NCBI RefSeq assembly: GCF_000763945.1
Contig: NZ_JQFJ01000002.1
Span: 2,478,168-2,542,167, forward strand
Direction of reading: 5' to 3'
Source: Sphingopyxis sp. MWB1
GTDB taxonomy: Bacteria; Pseudomonadota; Alphaproteobacteria; Sphingomonadales; Sphingomonadaceae
Length of the DNA stretch: 64,000 nucleotides
The notes below the pieces were generated by a model, which was not told the DNA's origin, did not search any database, and saw nothing but the letters and a program-made list of their open reading frames with translations. Numbering within the stretch: position 1 is the stretch's first letter; each line of letters opens with the position of its first letter. Shown here piece after piece: positions 52,155 to 59,843 of this stretch. The position numbers and the translations under genes were made by a program.

Positions 52155-52188
52155 CCTCCCCATCGCGAGTCGATGGGGAGGATTTTTT
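52155..52188 (+). terminator. Intrinsic-terminator-like hairpin just upstream of the capsid gene
   Basis: CCTCCCCATCG and CGATGGGGAGG form a perfect 11-bp stem with loop CGAGT, followed by ATTTTTT. It lies immediately before the AAGGAG ribosome site of the major capsid gene, on the coding strand. It is also a repeat-family hairpin. Confidence 0.7.
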
Positions 52189-52201
52189 AAGGAGAATGAG
52201 C

Positions 52202-53347
52202 ATGGGTGATATGGGTGTGAAGGCCGATGCGCTGGAAGGCGCTTTTGATGCGGTGTTGGCGGCAGAGGCGGTGGACGAGCTGAAAGCTTCGGTTGCGGCG
52301 CTGAAGCGGCAGGTCGATGCCCAGGCGGTGGGGGCGGCGCGGCTGCCGCTCGATGGGGCCAAGGCGGCGGAGGATGATCCGGCGCGCGATGCCTTTGTTG
52401 AGCGCTATGTAAGGCGCGGGATCGACGCGGGGGTCGAGATGAAAAGCCTGTCGGGGGCGAGCGGGGCCGACGGCGGCTATGCGGTGCCGCGCGAAATTGA
52501 CGGCCATATTGCGAGCACGCTGACATCCTTGTCGCCGATCCGTTCGATTGCCAGCGTCGTGCAGACGGGGACGAGCGGTTATCGCAAGCTGGTCGCCGCG
52601 GGATCGACCGGGGCAGGATGGGTTGGCGAGGGCGAGGCGCGCCCCGGAACCGCGACGCGCAGCCTCGCCGAGATCGCGCCGCCGTCGGGAGAGCTTTATG
52701 CCAATCCGGCGGCGAGTCAGGCGATGCTCGACGATGCGATGTTCGACGTCGAGGCGTGGCTGGCCGAGGAGATCGGGCGCGAATTTGCCGTGGCGGAAGG
52801 GGCGGCCTTTGTCAGCGGCAACGGGGTCAACCGGCCCAAGGGATTCCTGTCCTATGCCACGACGAATGAAGGCGATGCGGTGCGCGCCTTTGGCACGCTG
52901 CAGCATCTCGCGAGCGGGGCGGCGGGGGCTTTCCCGGCGTCGAACCCGGAGGACAAGCTGGTCGAGCTGGTCCATGCGCTGAAGCCCCCCTATCGCCAGG
53001 GGGCGGTGTGGGTGATGAATTCGGACACGCTGGCGCGCATCCGCACGTTCAAGACCGGCGACGGTGCCTTTGTCTGGCAGCCGGGGCTGGTGGCGGGGCA
53101 GGCGGCGACGCTGCTCGGCTATCCGGTGGTTGAGGCCGAGGATATGCCCGATGTGGCGGCGGGGAGCCTGTCGATCGCCTTTGGCAATTTCCGCGCGGGT
53201 TATCTGATCGCCGACCGCGGCGAGACGCGCATTTTGCGTGATCCCTTCAGCAACAAGCCCTTCGTGCATTTTTATGCAACCAAAAGGGTGGGCGGTGCGA
53301 TCATCGATTCAAACGCCATCAAGCTGATGAAATTCGCCGCCAGCTGA
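52202..53347 (+). CDS. GTA g5 major capsid protein (HK97 fold)
   Basis: A 381-residue capsid protein. The N-terminal about 90 residues are helical (delta/scaffold domain: AFDAVLAAEAVDELKASVAALKRQV), followed by the mature HK97 fold with ADGGYAVPREIDGHI, AGWVGEGEARPGT, FVSGNGVNRPKGFLSY, WVMNSDTLARIR, LLGYPVVEAEDMPD and IAFGNFRAGYLIADRG. The start at 52202 is set by AAGGAG seven bases upstream; the ATG at 52196 is too close to it. The delta domain would be removed by the g4 protease. Confidence 0.93.
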   Translation: MGDMGVKADALEGAFDAVLAAEAVDELKASVAALKRQVDAQAVGAARLPLDGAKAAEDDPARDAFVERYVRRGIDAGVEMKSLSGASGADGGYAVPREIDGHIASTLTSLSPIRSIASVVQTGTSGYRKLVAAGSTGAGWVGEGEARPGTATRSLAEIAPPSGELYANPAASQAMLDDAMFDVEAWLAEEIGREFAVAEGAAFVSGNGVNRPKGFLSYATTNEGDAVRAFGTLQHLASGAAGAFPASNPEDKLVELVHALKPPYRQGAVWVMNSDTLARIRTFKTGDGAFVWQPGLVAGQAATLLGYPVVEAEDMPDVAAGSLSIAFGNFRAGYLIADRGETRILRDPFSNKPFVHFYATKRVGGAIIDSNAIKLMKFAAS

Positions 53348-53479
53348 TCACCATTGGCGTGCGATGGGGCGCCCGGTTTTCGTGCCCTGCCCTTTCGGGG
53401 ACGGACCGGGCGCCGACCCCGCGCGGACAGATTGCAGACAAGGTGCGAGCAGGGCGCGGGCTGGGGAGCGAGGGGCGAT

Positions 53480-54067
53480 ATGCAGGATTTTGGAACGGGA
53501 GGCAGCGTGCCGGGTGCGGTCACGCTGGCGGAGGCGCGCGGCTGGCTGCGGCTGGGCGCCGATGGCGATGATGCGGTGGTCGCGGGGCTGATCGGCGCGG
53601 CGAGCCAGATGTGCGAGGCCTTTATCGGACGCTGGCTGATCGAGCGGGCGGCGGAGGAAATATGGCGCGACGCGCGCGCGGCGCTGTGGCTGAGCGCGCG
53701 GCCGGTGGCGGGGGTCGATCTGGTGGCGCTGCGCCTGCCGGATGGCGGCGAGCAACTGCTGGATGCGGCCGATTATCGCAGGGAGATGGAGAGCGATGGC
53801 CGCGCGCGACTGACGCTGGCTCCCGATGTGGCGGGAGTGGCGGCGGGCCGGGGCGTGCGCGTCGGCTATCGCGCCGGGATGGCGGCGGAGCCGGGGGCGC
53901 TGCCCGAGGCGATCCGGCATGGGGTGCTGCGCCTGATCCGCCATATGCATGAGGCGCGCGACGGCGATGCCGGGGCGCCTCCCGCCGCGATTGCCGCGCT
54001 GTGGCAACCCTGGCGGCGCATGGCGCTAAGCTGTGCAGGCCGGGCGCCGACGGGCTGTGCGCGATGA
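53480..54067 (+). CDS. GTA g6 head-tail connector
   Basis: A 195-residue protein of the phage gp6-like head-tail connector family: VTLAEARGWLRLGADGDDAVVAGLIGAASQMCEAFIGRWLIE is the helical N-terminal module, and the C-terminal EAIRHGVLRLIRHMHEARDG closes it. It forms the adaptor ring under the portal. GAGGGG precedes the ATG. Its stop overlaps the next gene's start, leaving no room for a g7 (stopper) gene. Confidence 0.85.
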   Translation: MQDFGTGGSVPGAVTLAEARGWLRLGADGDDAVVAGLIGAASQMCEAFIGRWLIERAAEEIWRDARAALWLSARPVAGVDLVALRLPDGGEQLLDAADYRREMESDGRARLTLAPDVAGVAAGRGVRVGYRAGMAAEPGALPEAIRHGVLRLIRHMHEARDGDAGAPPAAIAALWQPWRRMALSCAGRAPTGCAR

Positions 54068-54483
54068 TGGCGGCCGAACAGGCGGTGCGCGCGCGGGCGC
54101 TGGCGCTGCTGCGCGCCGATGCAGCGTTGGGCGCGCGGGTGCACGGCGTGTTCGACGGAACGCCGCCGCGCGCGACGCCCCCCTATGTCGCCGTCGAAGA
54201 GGCGGAGGGGCAGGATTGGGGGGTCAAGGATCGCGCCGGGCGCGAGGTGCGGCTGACGCTCGCGCTGGTCGGGGTCGGGCCGGTGGACGTGGATGGCGCG
54301 GCGGCACGGATCGAGGCGCTGGTGCCTATGCTGCGCGGCGCTGCCGGGGACTGGACGATTGCGGGGGCGCGGGTGGTGCGGACGCGCTTTGCCTTTGTGC
54401 GCGATAACGGGCGGGGGCAGGCGCGCGGTGAGAGCGGCTGGCGGCATATTTGGGTGGTGCGCTGTCGCTGTCTGGCGGGGTAG
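54064..54483 (+). CDS. GTA g8 tail-terminator-like protein (DUF3168)
   Basis: A 139-residue DUF3168-family protein. ALLRADAALGARVHGVFDGTPPRATPPYVAVEEAEG and RLTLALVGVGPVDVDGAAARIEAL are typical. It corresponds to RcGTA gp8, which caps the tail tube at the head interface. ATGATG at 54064/54067 overlaps the g6 stop. Downstream comes a palindromic hairpin and an antisense gene before g9. Confidence 0.82.
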   Translation: MMAAEQAVRARALALLRADAALGARVHGVFDGTPPRATPPYVAVEEAEGQDWGVKDRAGREVRLTLALVGVGPVDVDGAAARIEALVPMLRGAAGDWTIAGARVVRTRFAFVRDNGRGQARGESGWRHIWVVRCRCLAG

Positions 54484-54542
54484 CGGTTGCGTCATCTTGC
54501 CCACCCCGCTGCGCGTAGCGACCAGGGTCGCAACGCTCGCTG

Positions 54543-54564
54543 CCCCTCCCGCTTGCGGGAGGGG
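54543..54564. repeat. Family 5 palindrome after g8
   Basis: A perfect CCCCTCCCGC-TT-GCGGGAGGGG dyad, flanked on the left by CGTAGCGACCAGGGTCG and on the right by GGTTCGCTCCGCTCG. It sits between the convergent ends of g8 and the antisense gene and could terminate either. A variant is in the protease gene. Confidence 0.75.
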
Positions 54565-54590
54565 GGCGTTGGTTCGCTCCGCTCGTCCGG

Positions 54591-54926
54591 TCAGTCCGCG
54601 GGCATGGTGTTGGTCGAGCGATAATCGTTGAACTTCTCGGTGAAGTTGGCGTGATAATCCTCGACCTGCATATCGGCATTTTCCGCTGCATCGGCGGCGC
54701 TGTCGCCGGCGGCGCGGTTGAGGGTGATGACGGCGGCGTGAAACGTCTGCCGTTCCTTGGTGCAGACGGTTTTGAGCGCCGCTTCATAGTCGCTCTCGCT
54801 CATTTTGGCGTCGAGCGACTTTTTCATGTGGACACGCAGGCATTTGGTGAAGGCGGCGCGGGCCGTGCCGACCTCTGCGGCCGGGGCCGGGGCCATGGCG
54901 GCCAAGAGCAAGCTTGTGAAGAACAT
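54591..54926 (-). CDS. Exported small protein encoded antisense within the GTA cluster
   Basis: A 111-residue protein with a signal peptide (MFFTSLLLAAMAPAPAAE) and a charged, helical mature part with two cysteines (FTKCLRVHMKK and KTVCTKERQ). It is on the minus strand between g8 and g9, preceded by GGGAG eight bases before its ATG. It is not related to RcGTA structural genes that I recognise. Possibilities are a passenger gene, a periplasmic factor used at release or adsorption, or an unrelated insertion; none is shown. GC content resembles the surroundings. Confidence 0.65.
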   Translation of the reverse strand: MFFTSLLLAAMAPAPAAEVGTARAAFTKCLRVHMKKSLDAKMSESDYEAALKTVCTKERQTFHAAVITLNRAAGDSAADAAENADMQVEDYHANFTEKFNDYRSTNTMPAD

Positions 54927-54974
54927 CCTGAAACTCCCGATTTTTAGCTATTTTTATCCGAAGGAGAATAAAGC

Positions 54975-55382
54975 ATGAGCGTCGAAAATGGGAGCGCTTT
55001 TCTGCTCAGGATCGGCGATGGCGCGATGCCCGTCGCTTATCAGACGGTTGCAGGGCTGCGGACCACGCAAATGTCGGTGAATGGCGAGGCGGTGAATGTC
55101 ACCACCAAGGATTCGGGTGGCTGGCGCGAATTGCTGTCGGGCGCGGGGGTGCGATCGGTCTCGGTCAGCGCGGCGGGGATTTTTACCGGGTCGGCGGCGG
55201 AGGTGCGGCTGCGCGGTCATGCGCTGGCGGGCACGATCGACGATTATGAGCTCAGCTTTGAAAGCGGCGAGCGGATGCAGGGGCGCTTTCTGCTCACCCG
55301 GCTCGACTATTCGGGCGATTATAATGGCGAGCGCCAATATGTGCTGAACCTGGAGTCGAGCGGGCCGGTGGTGAGCCTGTGA
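54975..55382 (+). CDS. GTA g9 major tail protein (TP901-1 type)
   Basis: A 135-residue tail-tube protein. NGSAFLLRIGDGAMPVAYQTVAGLRTTQMSVNGEAVNVTTKDSGGWRELLSGAGVRSVSVSAAGIFTGSAAE (conserved over residues 5-75) and the closing YVLNLESSGPVVSL match the TP901-1-like family of gp9. AAGGAG precedes the ATG. Its stop overlaps the g10 GTG start (GTGA). Confidence 0.88.
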   Translation: MSVENGSAFLLRIGDGAMPVAYQTVAGLRTTQMSVNGEAVNVTTKDSGGWRELLSGAGVRSVSVSAAGIFTGSAAEVRLRGHALAGTIDDYELSFESGERMQGRFLLTRLDYSGDYNGERQYVLNLESSGPVVSL

Positions 55383-55711
55383 GCGCGGCGGCGGAAGGGC
55401 TAGGCGCGGCTAATGCGCTGCGCGGTGAGGCCGAATATCGCGTCGGCGGAGCGATGCTGCGGCTGCGACCGAGTTTTGCGGCGCTGGTGGCGGCGGAGGC
55501 CGAGCTGGGGCCGCTGTTTGCGCTGGTCGAGCGGGCCGCCGAGGGGCGGCTGACCCTTAACGAGATGGCGGCGCTGTTCTGGCATTGTGCGGCGGAGCGG
55601 CCCGAGGGGCTGAACCGCGCGGCGCTGGGCGAGGCGCTGGTCGCGGGCGGGCTGAGCGCGGCGACCCCGGTGCTGCGGATATTGCTTGGCCAGATTTTGC
55701 AGGGACGCTGA
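55379..55711 (+). CDS. GTA g10 tail assembly chaperone-like protein
   Basis: A 110-residue protein of the GTA-gp10 family: NALRGEAEYRVGGAMLRLRPSFAALVAAEAELGPLFALVERAAEGRLTLNEMAALFWHCA is diagnostic. In siphophage-like tails this gene encodes a tail assembly chaperone coating the tape measure. The GTG start is coupled to g9 by GTGA. Confidence 0.85.
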   Translation: MSAAAEGLGAANALRGEAEYRVGGAMLRLRPSFAALVAAEAELGPLFALVERAAEGRLTLNEMAALFWHCAAERPEGLNRAALGEALVAGGLSAATPVLRILLGQILQGR

Positions 55712-55715
55712 GCAG

Positions 55716-55949
55716 ATGGCCGCGCTGGAGGGCGACGGCGAAGGCGCGCGGATCGCCGATAGCGCGCGGCGGCTCGTCGGGCTGATGGCGCGGCTGGCGG
55801 GCTGGCGGCCCGATGAGCTGTGGGCCGCAACCCCCGCCGATGTCGCCGCCGTGCTGGCGGGGTGGCGCGGGGACGGCGAGGCGGCGGACGGGGCGGGTAT
55901 CGACCGGACCGCGCTCGCCGCGATGATGGAGCAATATCCCGATGGATGA
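55716..55949 (+). CDS. GTA g10.1-like tail assembly chaperone (rcc01693 family)
   Basis: A 77-residue protein beginning four bases after the g10 stop. RRLVGLMARLAGWRPDELWAATPADVAAVLAGWRG matches the small family that follows g10 in RcGTA-like clusters. It overlaps the tape measure start by eight bases, an arrangement resembling the G/GT chaperone region of tailed phages. Confidence 0.78.
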   Translation: MAALEGDGEGARIADSARRLVGLMARLAGWRPDELWAATPADVAAVLAGWRGDGEAADGAGIDRTALAAMMEQYPDG

Positions 55950-56520
55950 GATGGACGAGATGACGGTCGCGATCCGCGCCGATACGGGCGCGTTCCGGCG
56001 CGAGATGGCGGTGCTGCGCGAGGAATTGGGCGGGCCGCTTCAGGCTGCTGCCGACAGTGCGGGGCGCGGGATTGAGCGCGCGCTGACCCGCGCGATTGTC
56101 AGCGGCAAGCTGGGCTTTGAGGATTTGAAGCGGCTGGCGCTGACTGTGATGAGCGATATTGCGCGCGCGGCGGTGACGCAGGGGCTGGGGAGCCTGACCG
56201 GCGGCGGCGGTGCGGGTGGCGGCGGGCTGCTGGGGCTGGGGCAGAGCCTGGCGCTTGCGCTGCTGGGCGCGCCGGGGCGGGCGACCGGCGGGCCGGTGAG
56301 TGCGGGGCGCGCCTATCGCGTCGGCGAGCGCGGGCCGGAATTGTTCGTGCCTGCGGCGAGCGGGCGGATCGAGCCGACGGGGGCCGGCGGCAGCGTGCGC
56401 CATATTGCGATCCATGTTCAGGTGGCGGCCCCGGTGGGGGGCAACGAAGCGCGCATGGCGCAGACCGGGCGGCAATTGGCGCGGGCGGTGCGGCGCGCGG
56501 TGGCGATGGGCGAGGATTAG
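55942..56520 (+). CDS. GTA g11 tape measure protein
   Basis: A 192-residue very short tape measure. VAIRADTGAFRREMAVLREELGGPL is the N-terminal signature; a glycine-rich central stretch (LTGGGGAGGGGLLGLGQ) and the C-terminal AYRVGERGPELFVPAASGRIEPT match gp11 of RcGTA, whose short tape measure sets a short tail. The ATG overlaps g10.1. Repeats of families 3 and 1 follow before g12. Confidence 0.87.
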   Translation: MDEMDEMTVAIRADTGAFRREMAVLREELGGPLQAAADSAGRGIERALTRAIVSGKLGFEDLKRLALTVMSDIARAAVTQGLGSLTGGGGAGGGGLLGLGQSLALALLGAPGRATGGPVSAGRAYRVGERGPELFVPAASGRIEPTGAGGSVRHIAIHVQVAAPVGGNEARMAQTGRQLARAVRRAVAMGED

Positions 56521-56562
56521 CGGGGCGGGACTTGCCATGTGGAGTGGCGCGGGAGGGCGCGC

Positions 56563-56650
56563 TTGGAGATTGCTTCGGGGCCTGCGGCCCCTCGGGGTGG
56601 CGGCAAGAAAAAGGCGGGCCCCGGATCAAGTCCGGGGTGACGATGAGGGT
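56563..56650. repeat. Family 3 and family 1 repeats between g11 and g12
   Basis: GGAGATTGCTTCGGGGCC with TGCGGCCCCTCGG (a divergent family 3 copy) and CCCCGGATCAAGTCCGGGG with TGACGA (family 1) fill most of the 152-bp gap. Confidence 0.75.
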
Positions 56651-56672
56651 GGTTTTGGGGGAGGTGACCGCA

Positions 56673-58997
56673 ATGGGTTGGGCCTTGGTGGCGGCGGAGC
56701 CGCATCATCGGAAAAATTGGGTCAAGCGGTTCGATCCGCGTTTTTGGACGGTCGATTTTGCGCGGCCGATGATGGCGAGTGTGGGGACGAAAGGGCCGCG
56801 CGCGCTGCGTATCGAGGCGGTCTTTTATAACAAGCAGGATCTGGCGGGGCTGATCTGGGAGGCGGAGGATCGCTGGGATCATCCGCTGCTTGCCTATGAG
56901 ACAAGCCGCGATTTCCGGCGCACGCAGCTGCGCTTTCGCTGGCGCTCCGCCGGGATCAAGCCGCTCGATGCCTTGCATGGGCCGACCTTGACGATCGAGG
57001 GGCGCGATGCGGGGGGCAACCCCCGTGCCTGGTATGTCCGGCTGTGGAATTATGCGGACGGCAGCGGCGAGGATGCGGTCATCAGCCTCGATTTCGATGC
57101 GCTGGACGGCGGATTTTCGCTGCCCGGCGAGGCGGAGCGGGTGTGGGCGGGGGATATTGACCGCCTGTTCATCTCGCTGGTGCCGCCCGCCTATGATGGC
57201 GGCGCGGGGGTGCTGGCGAGCCGGGCCGAAGGCTGGGCTGAGATGAGCGAGATCAGCTGTTCGGGATCGGGCTCGGTGCTCGCGCTCGGCGATGCCGTGC
57301 TGCCCGAACAGGGGCTGGGGATCGCGACCGGCTATGATGATTGCTATAATCAAAGCCCGGCGCGGGTGGTGCGGCAGATCGTCCAGCTCGGCTATCGCGG
57401 CGATGTCATCCATTATGTCGGCATGAGCCATTATATGCGGCTCGAAGCCAATAGCGGCGGATTTTACCTGAGCCTTGCGGGTGGGACGCTGTGCGCGCCC
57501 TGTGCCGCCTGGCACCGGGATTTTGCCGCCGAATGCCGCGCGGCGGGGCTGGGGATTATCTGGTCGCTCTCCTATGAAATATTCAATGCCTATTGTTGGG
57601 GCGACTGGAAACAGCGCGACGGCAATGGGGCACCCGCGCTGACCGGGTGGGAGCCGCCCTCGACGCTGCTATCGCCCGCCAATGGCGCGGCGATGGGATA
57701 TTTGCAGCTGGTCGCGCGCGCCTTTGTCGCTATCGGCCGCGCGGCGGGGCTGGCGGTGAAATTTCAGGTCGGCGAGCCCTGGTGGTGGACCAACCCCGGC
57801 GGAAAGCTCTGCGCCTATGATGCCGCGACGAGCCAGGCGCTAGGGGCGGCGAGCGTCGCGATTGCGGACATCAGAGGGCCGCAGACGCCTGGCGCGCGGG
57901 CGATGCTCGATGCGCTGGGGGCGCTGCTCGCCGGATCGACGGCGGCGCTGGTCGCGGCGGCGCGCCATGAGGCGGGGACGGACTGGGCGGGAAGCCATTT
58001 GCTGGTTTTCCTGCCGACGGTGCTCGACGCCGAAGCGCCCGAACTGCGCCGCGCCAATGTGCCCACAGGCTGGGCGGCGCCTGCCTTCGATGTGCTGCAA
58101 CTGGAGGATTATGACTGGGTGACGGCGGGGCGCGGCGCCGAGACGGCGCCCGCGCGCGATTTGATGGTCGCGCGGCTCGGCTATCCGGTGGCGGAGCAAC
58201 ATTATCTGTCGGGTTTTGTCCTGCGCGCCGAGGACCGCGCGCAATGGGCCGATATTGCCGCGGCCGCCCGGGACGCGCGCCGCGCGGGGGTGGCGCGCGC
58301 CTTTATCTGGGCGCTGCCGCAGGTGACGCGCGACGGCTTTCTGGGCTTTGAGGCGGAGGAGGATGAAGTGCAGGCTTTTGACGCGGTCGATTTCCCGCTG
58401 GCCATCGGGCGCGAGGCGGTGGCGGTCACCGAATTTTCAACGCAGATCATTGCTTCGCCATCAGGACATGAACAGCGCGCGAGCGAATGGGCCGAGGCGC
58501 GGATGCGCTATGATGCGGGGCCGGGGGTCCGGTCTGAGGATGATGTGCGGCGCCTCACCGATTTTTTCCGCGCGCGGCGCGGGGCGGCGCGGGGGTTTCG
58601 CTTTCGCGACCCCTTTGACCATAGTTCGGCGGCCGACGGCGGCGCGCCGGGGGCCGCCGACCAGCCGATCAGCGTCGGCGATGGGGTGCGGCGCGAATTT
58701 GCGCTGACCAAAGCCTATGGCGCGGGCGATGCCGTGCAGCACCGGACGATCCGCCTGCCGGTCGCGGGCAGCGTGCGCGCGAGCGTCGCCGGGGCGGAGA
58801 CCGGCGGTTTTACGTTGAATGCCGCCGGGGCGCTGCTGTTCGATACGCCGCCGCCGATGGGGGCGGCGGTGCGCGCGGGGTTCCTGTTCGACGTGCCGGT
58901 GCGCTTTGCCGAGGACCGGCTGGAGGTGAGCCGGGCGACCTTTTTGGCGGGCGAGATGGCGAGCGTGCCGCTGGTCGAAGTGCGCGCGCCATGGTGA
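56673..58997 (+). CDS. GTA g12: TIM-barrel-like region fused to DUF2460 distal tail protein
   Basis: A 774-residue protein. Residues from about 573 on (FPLAIGREAVAVTEFSTQII..., [30 protein letters not shown]) match the DUF2460 distal tail protein, which alone is about 210 residues in RcGTA. The N-terminal 570 residues include a beta-rich domain (1-190) and a TIM-barrel-like domain with SLSYEIFNAY, KFQVGEPWWW and LEDYDWVTAG. This is the layout annotated elsewhere as a non-contractile tail sheath protein. GGAGGTGA precedes the ATG at 56673; longer frames read through the repeats. Confidence 0.85.
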   Translation: MGWALVAAEPHHRKNWVKRFDPRFWTVDFARPMMASVGTKGPRALRIEAVFYNKQDLAGLIWEAEDRWDHPLLAYETSRDFRRTQLRFRWRSAGIKPLDALHGPTLTIEGRDAGGNPRAWYVRLWNYADGSGEDAVISLDFDALDGGFSLPGEAERVWAGDIDRLFISLVPPAYDGGAGVLASRAEGWAEMSEISCSGSGSVLALGDAVLPEQGLGIATGYDDCYNQSPARVVRQIVQLGYRGDVIHYVGMSHYMRLEANSGGFYLSLAGGTLCAPCAAWHRDFAAECRAAGLGIIWSLSYEIFNAYCWGDWKQRDGNGAPALTGWEPPSTLLSPANGAAMGYLQLVARAFVAIGRAAGLAVKFQVGEPWWWTNPGGKLCAYDAATSQALGAASVAIADIRGPQTPGARAMLDALGALLAGSTAALVAAARHEAGTDWAGSHLLVFLPTVLDAEAPELRRANVPTGWAAPAFDVLQLEDYDWVTAGRGAETAPARDLMVARLGYPVAEQHYLSGFVLRAEDRAQWADIAAAARDARRAGVARAFIWALPQVTRDGFLGFEAEEDEVQAFDAVDFPLAIGREAVAVTEFSTQIIASPSGHEQRASEWAEARMRYDAGPGVRSEDDVRRLTDFFRARRGAARGFRFRDPFDHSSAADGGAPGAADQPISVGDGVRREFALTKAYGAGDAVQHRTIRLPVAGSVRASVAGAETGGFTLNAAGALLFDTPPPMGAAVRAGFLFDVPVRFAEDRLEVSRATFLAGEMASVPLVEVRAPW

Positions 58998-59836
58998 GCG
59001 GGGCCGAAGGCGCGGCGAGGGCGGCGCCCGACTGGTTGCGCGCCGAGCTGGTGACGATGGCCTGGTGCTGGCGATTGTCGCGGCGCGACGGGGTGGTGAT
59101 CGGGCTGACATCGCACGACCGCGACCTGATCGTCGATGGGCTGGCTTATCGTGCGGCACCGGGGATGAAGCCGTCGGCGCTGGAAACGCGCGATGCGATT
59201 GATGCCGATACAATGGATGTGGAGGGCGCGGTGACGGCGGGGGCGCTGGCGGCGCGCGACCTTGACAGCGGGCGTTGGGATGGCGCCGAGCTGCGGCTGT
59301 TCGTTACCGACTGGACCCAGCCCGACGCCGCGCCGGTGACGCTGGCGCGCGGGATGCTGGGCGCGGTGGAGCGGCGCGGAGCGGCCTTTACCGCCGAATT
59401 GCAAGGGGCGACGCGCGCGCTCGACCGGCCCGTCTGTCCTGCGACATCGCCGTCGTGCCGTGCGATATTGGGCGACGGGCAATGCCGCGTGGACCTCGCG
59501 CCGCTGACCCACAGCCGCCGGGTGCTTGCGGTCGCCGGACGGGCTGTGACGCTGGATGCGCCGGTGCCGGGGGGCCGGATGCGCTTCGGTTCGCTGCTAT
59601 GGCTCGAAGGGCCGAATTGCGGGCTGGAAAGCGCGGTGGCGGGAGAAGAAGGGGCGGTCTTGCATCTGAGCGAAACGCTGCCGCTGGGCATGTCGCTGCC
59701 GCTGCGCGTGCGTTTGACCGAGGGATGCGACAAGCAGCTTGCAACCTGTCGCACCCGCTTTGCCAATGCCGTCAATTTTCGCGGTGAGGCGCATTTGCCG
59801 GGCAATGACCTGCTCACCCGCTATCCCGGTGGATGA
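58991..59836 (+). CDS. GTA g13 baseplate hub protein (DUF2163)
   Basis: A 281-residue DUF2163 hub protein. CWRLSRRDGVVIGLTSHDRDL is the N-terminal signature. The C-terminal part carries cysteines at 149, 156, 165, 210, 246 and 253 (PSCRAILGDGQC, EGCDKQLATC) and ends NAVNFRGEAHLPGND. Some of these likely bind a [4Fe-4S] cluster, as in lambda gpL and, as I recall, the RcGTA hub. Its ATG overlaps the g12 stop by seven bases. Confidence 0.88.
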   Translation: MVSGAEGAARAAPDWLRAELVTMAWCWRLSRRDGVVIGLTSHDRDLIVDGLAYRAAPGMKPSALETRDAIDADTMDVEGAVTAGALAARDLDSGRWDGAELRLFVTDWTQPDAAPVTLARGMLGAVERRGAAFTAELQGATRALDRPVCPATSPSCRAILGDGQCRVDLAPLTHSRRVLAVAGRAVTLDAPVPGGRMRFGSLLWLEGPNCGLESAVAGEEGAVLHLSETLPLGMSLPLRVRLTEGCDKQLATCRTRFANAVNFRGEAHLPGNDLLTRYPGG

Positions 59837-59843
59837 GGAGGCG

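Noticed and set aside
56532..56672. A 47-residue N-terminal extension of g12 through repeats
   Set aside because: Unlike the protease case, a strong GGAGGTGA site directly precedes the ATG at 56673, so the upstream frame is probably untranslated.
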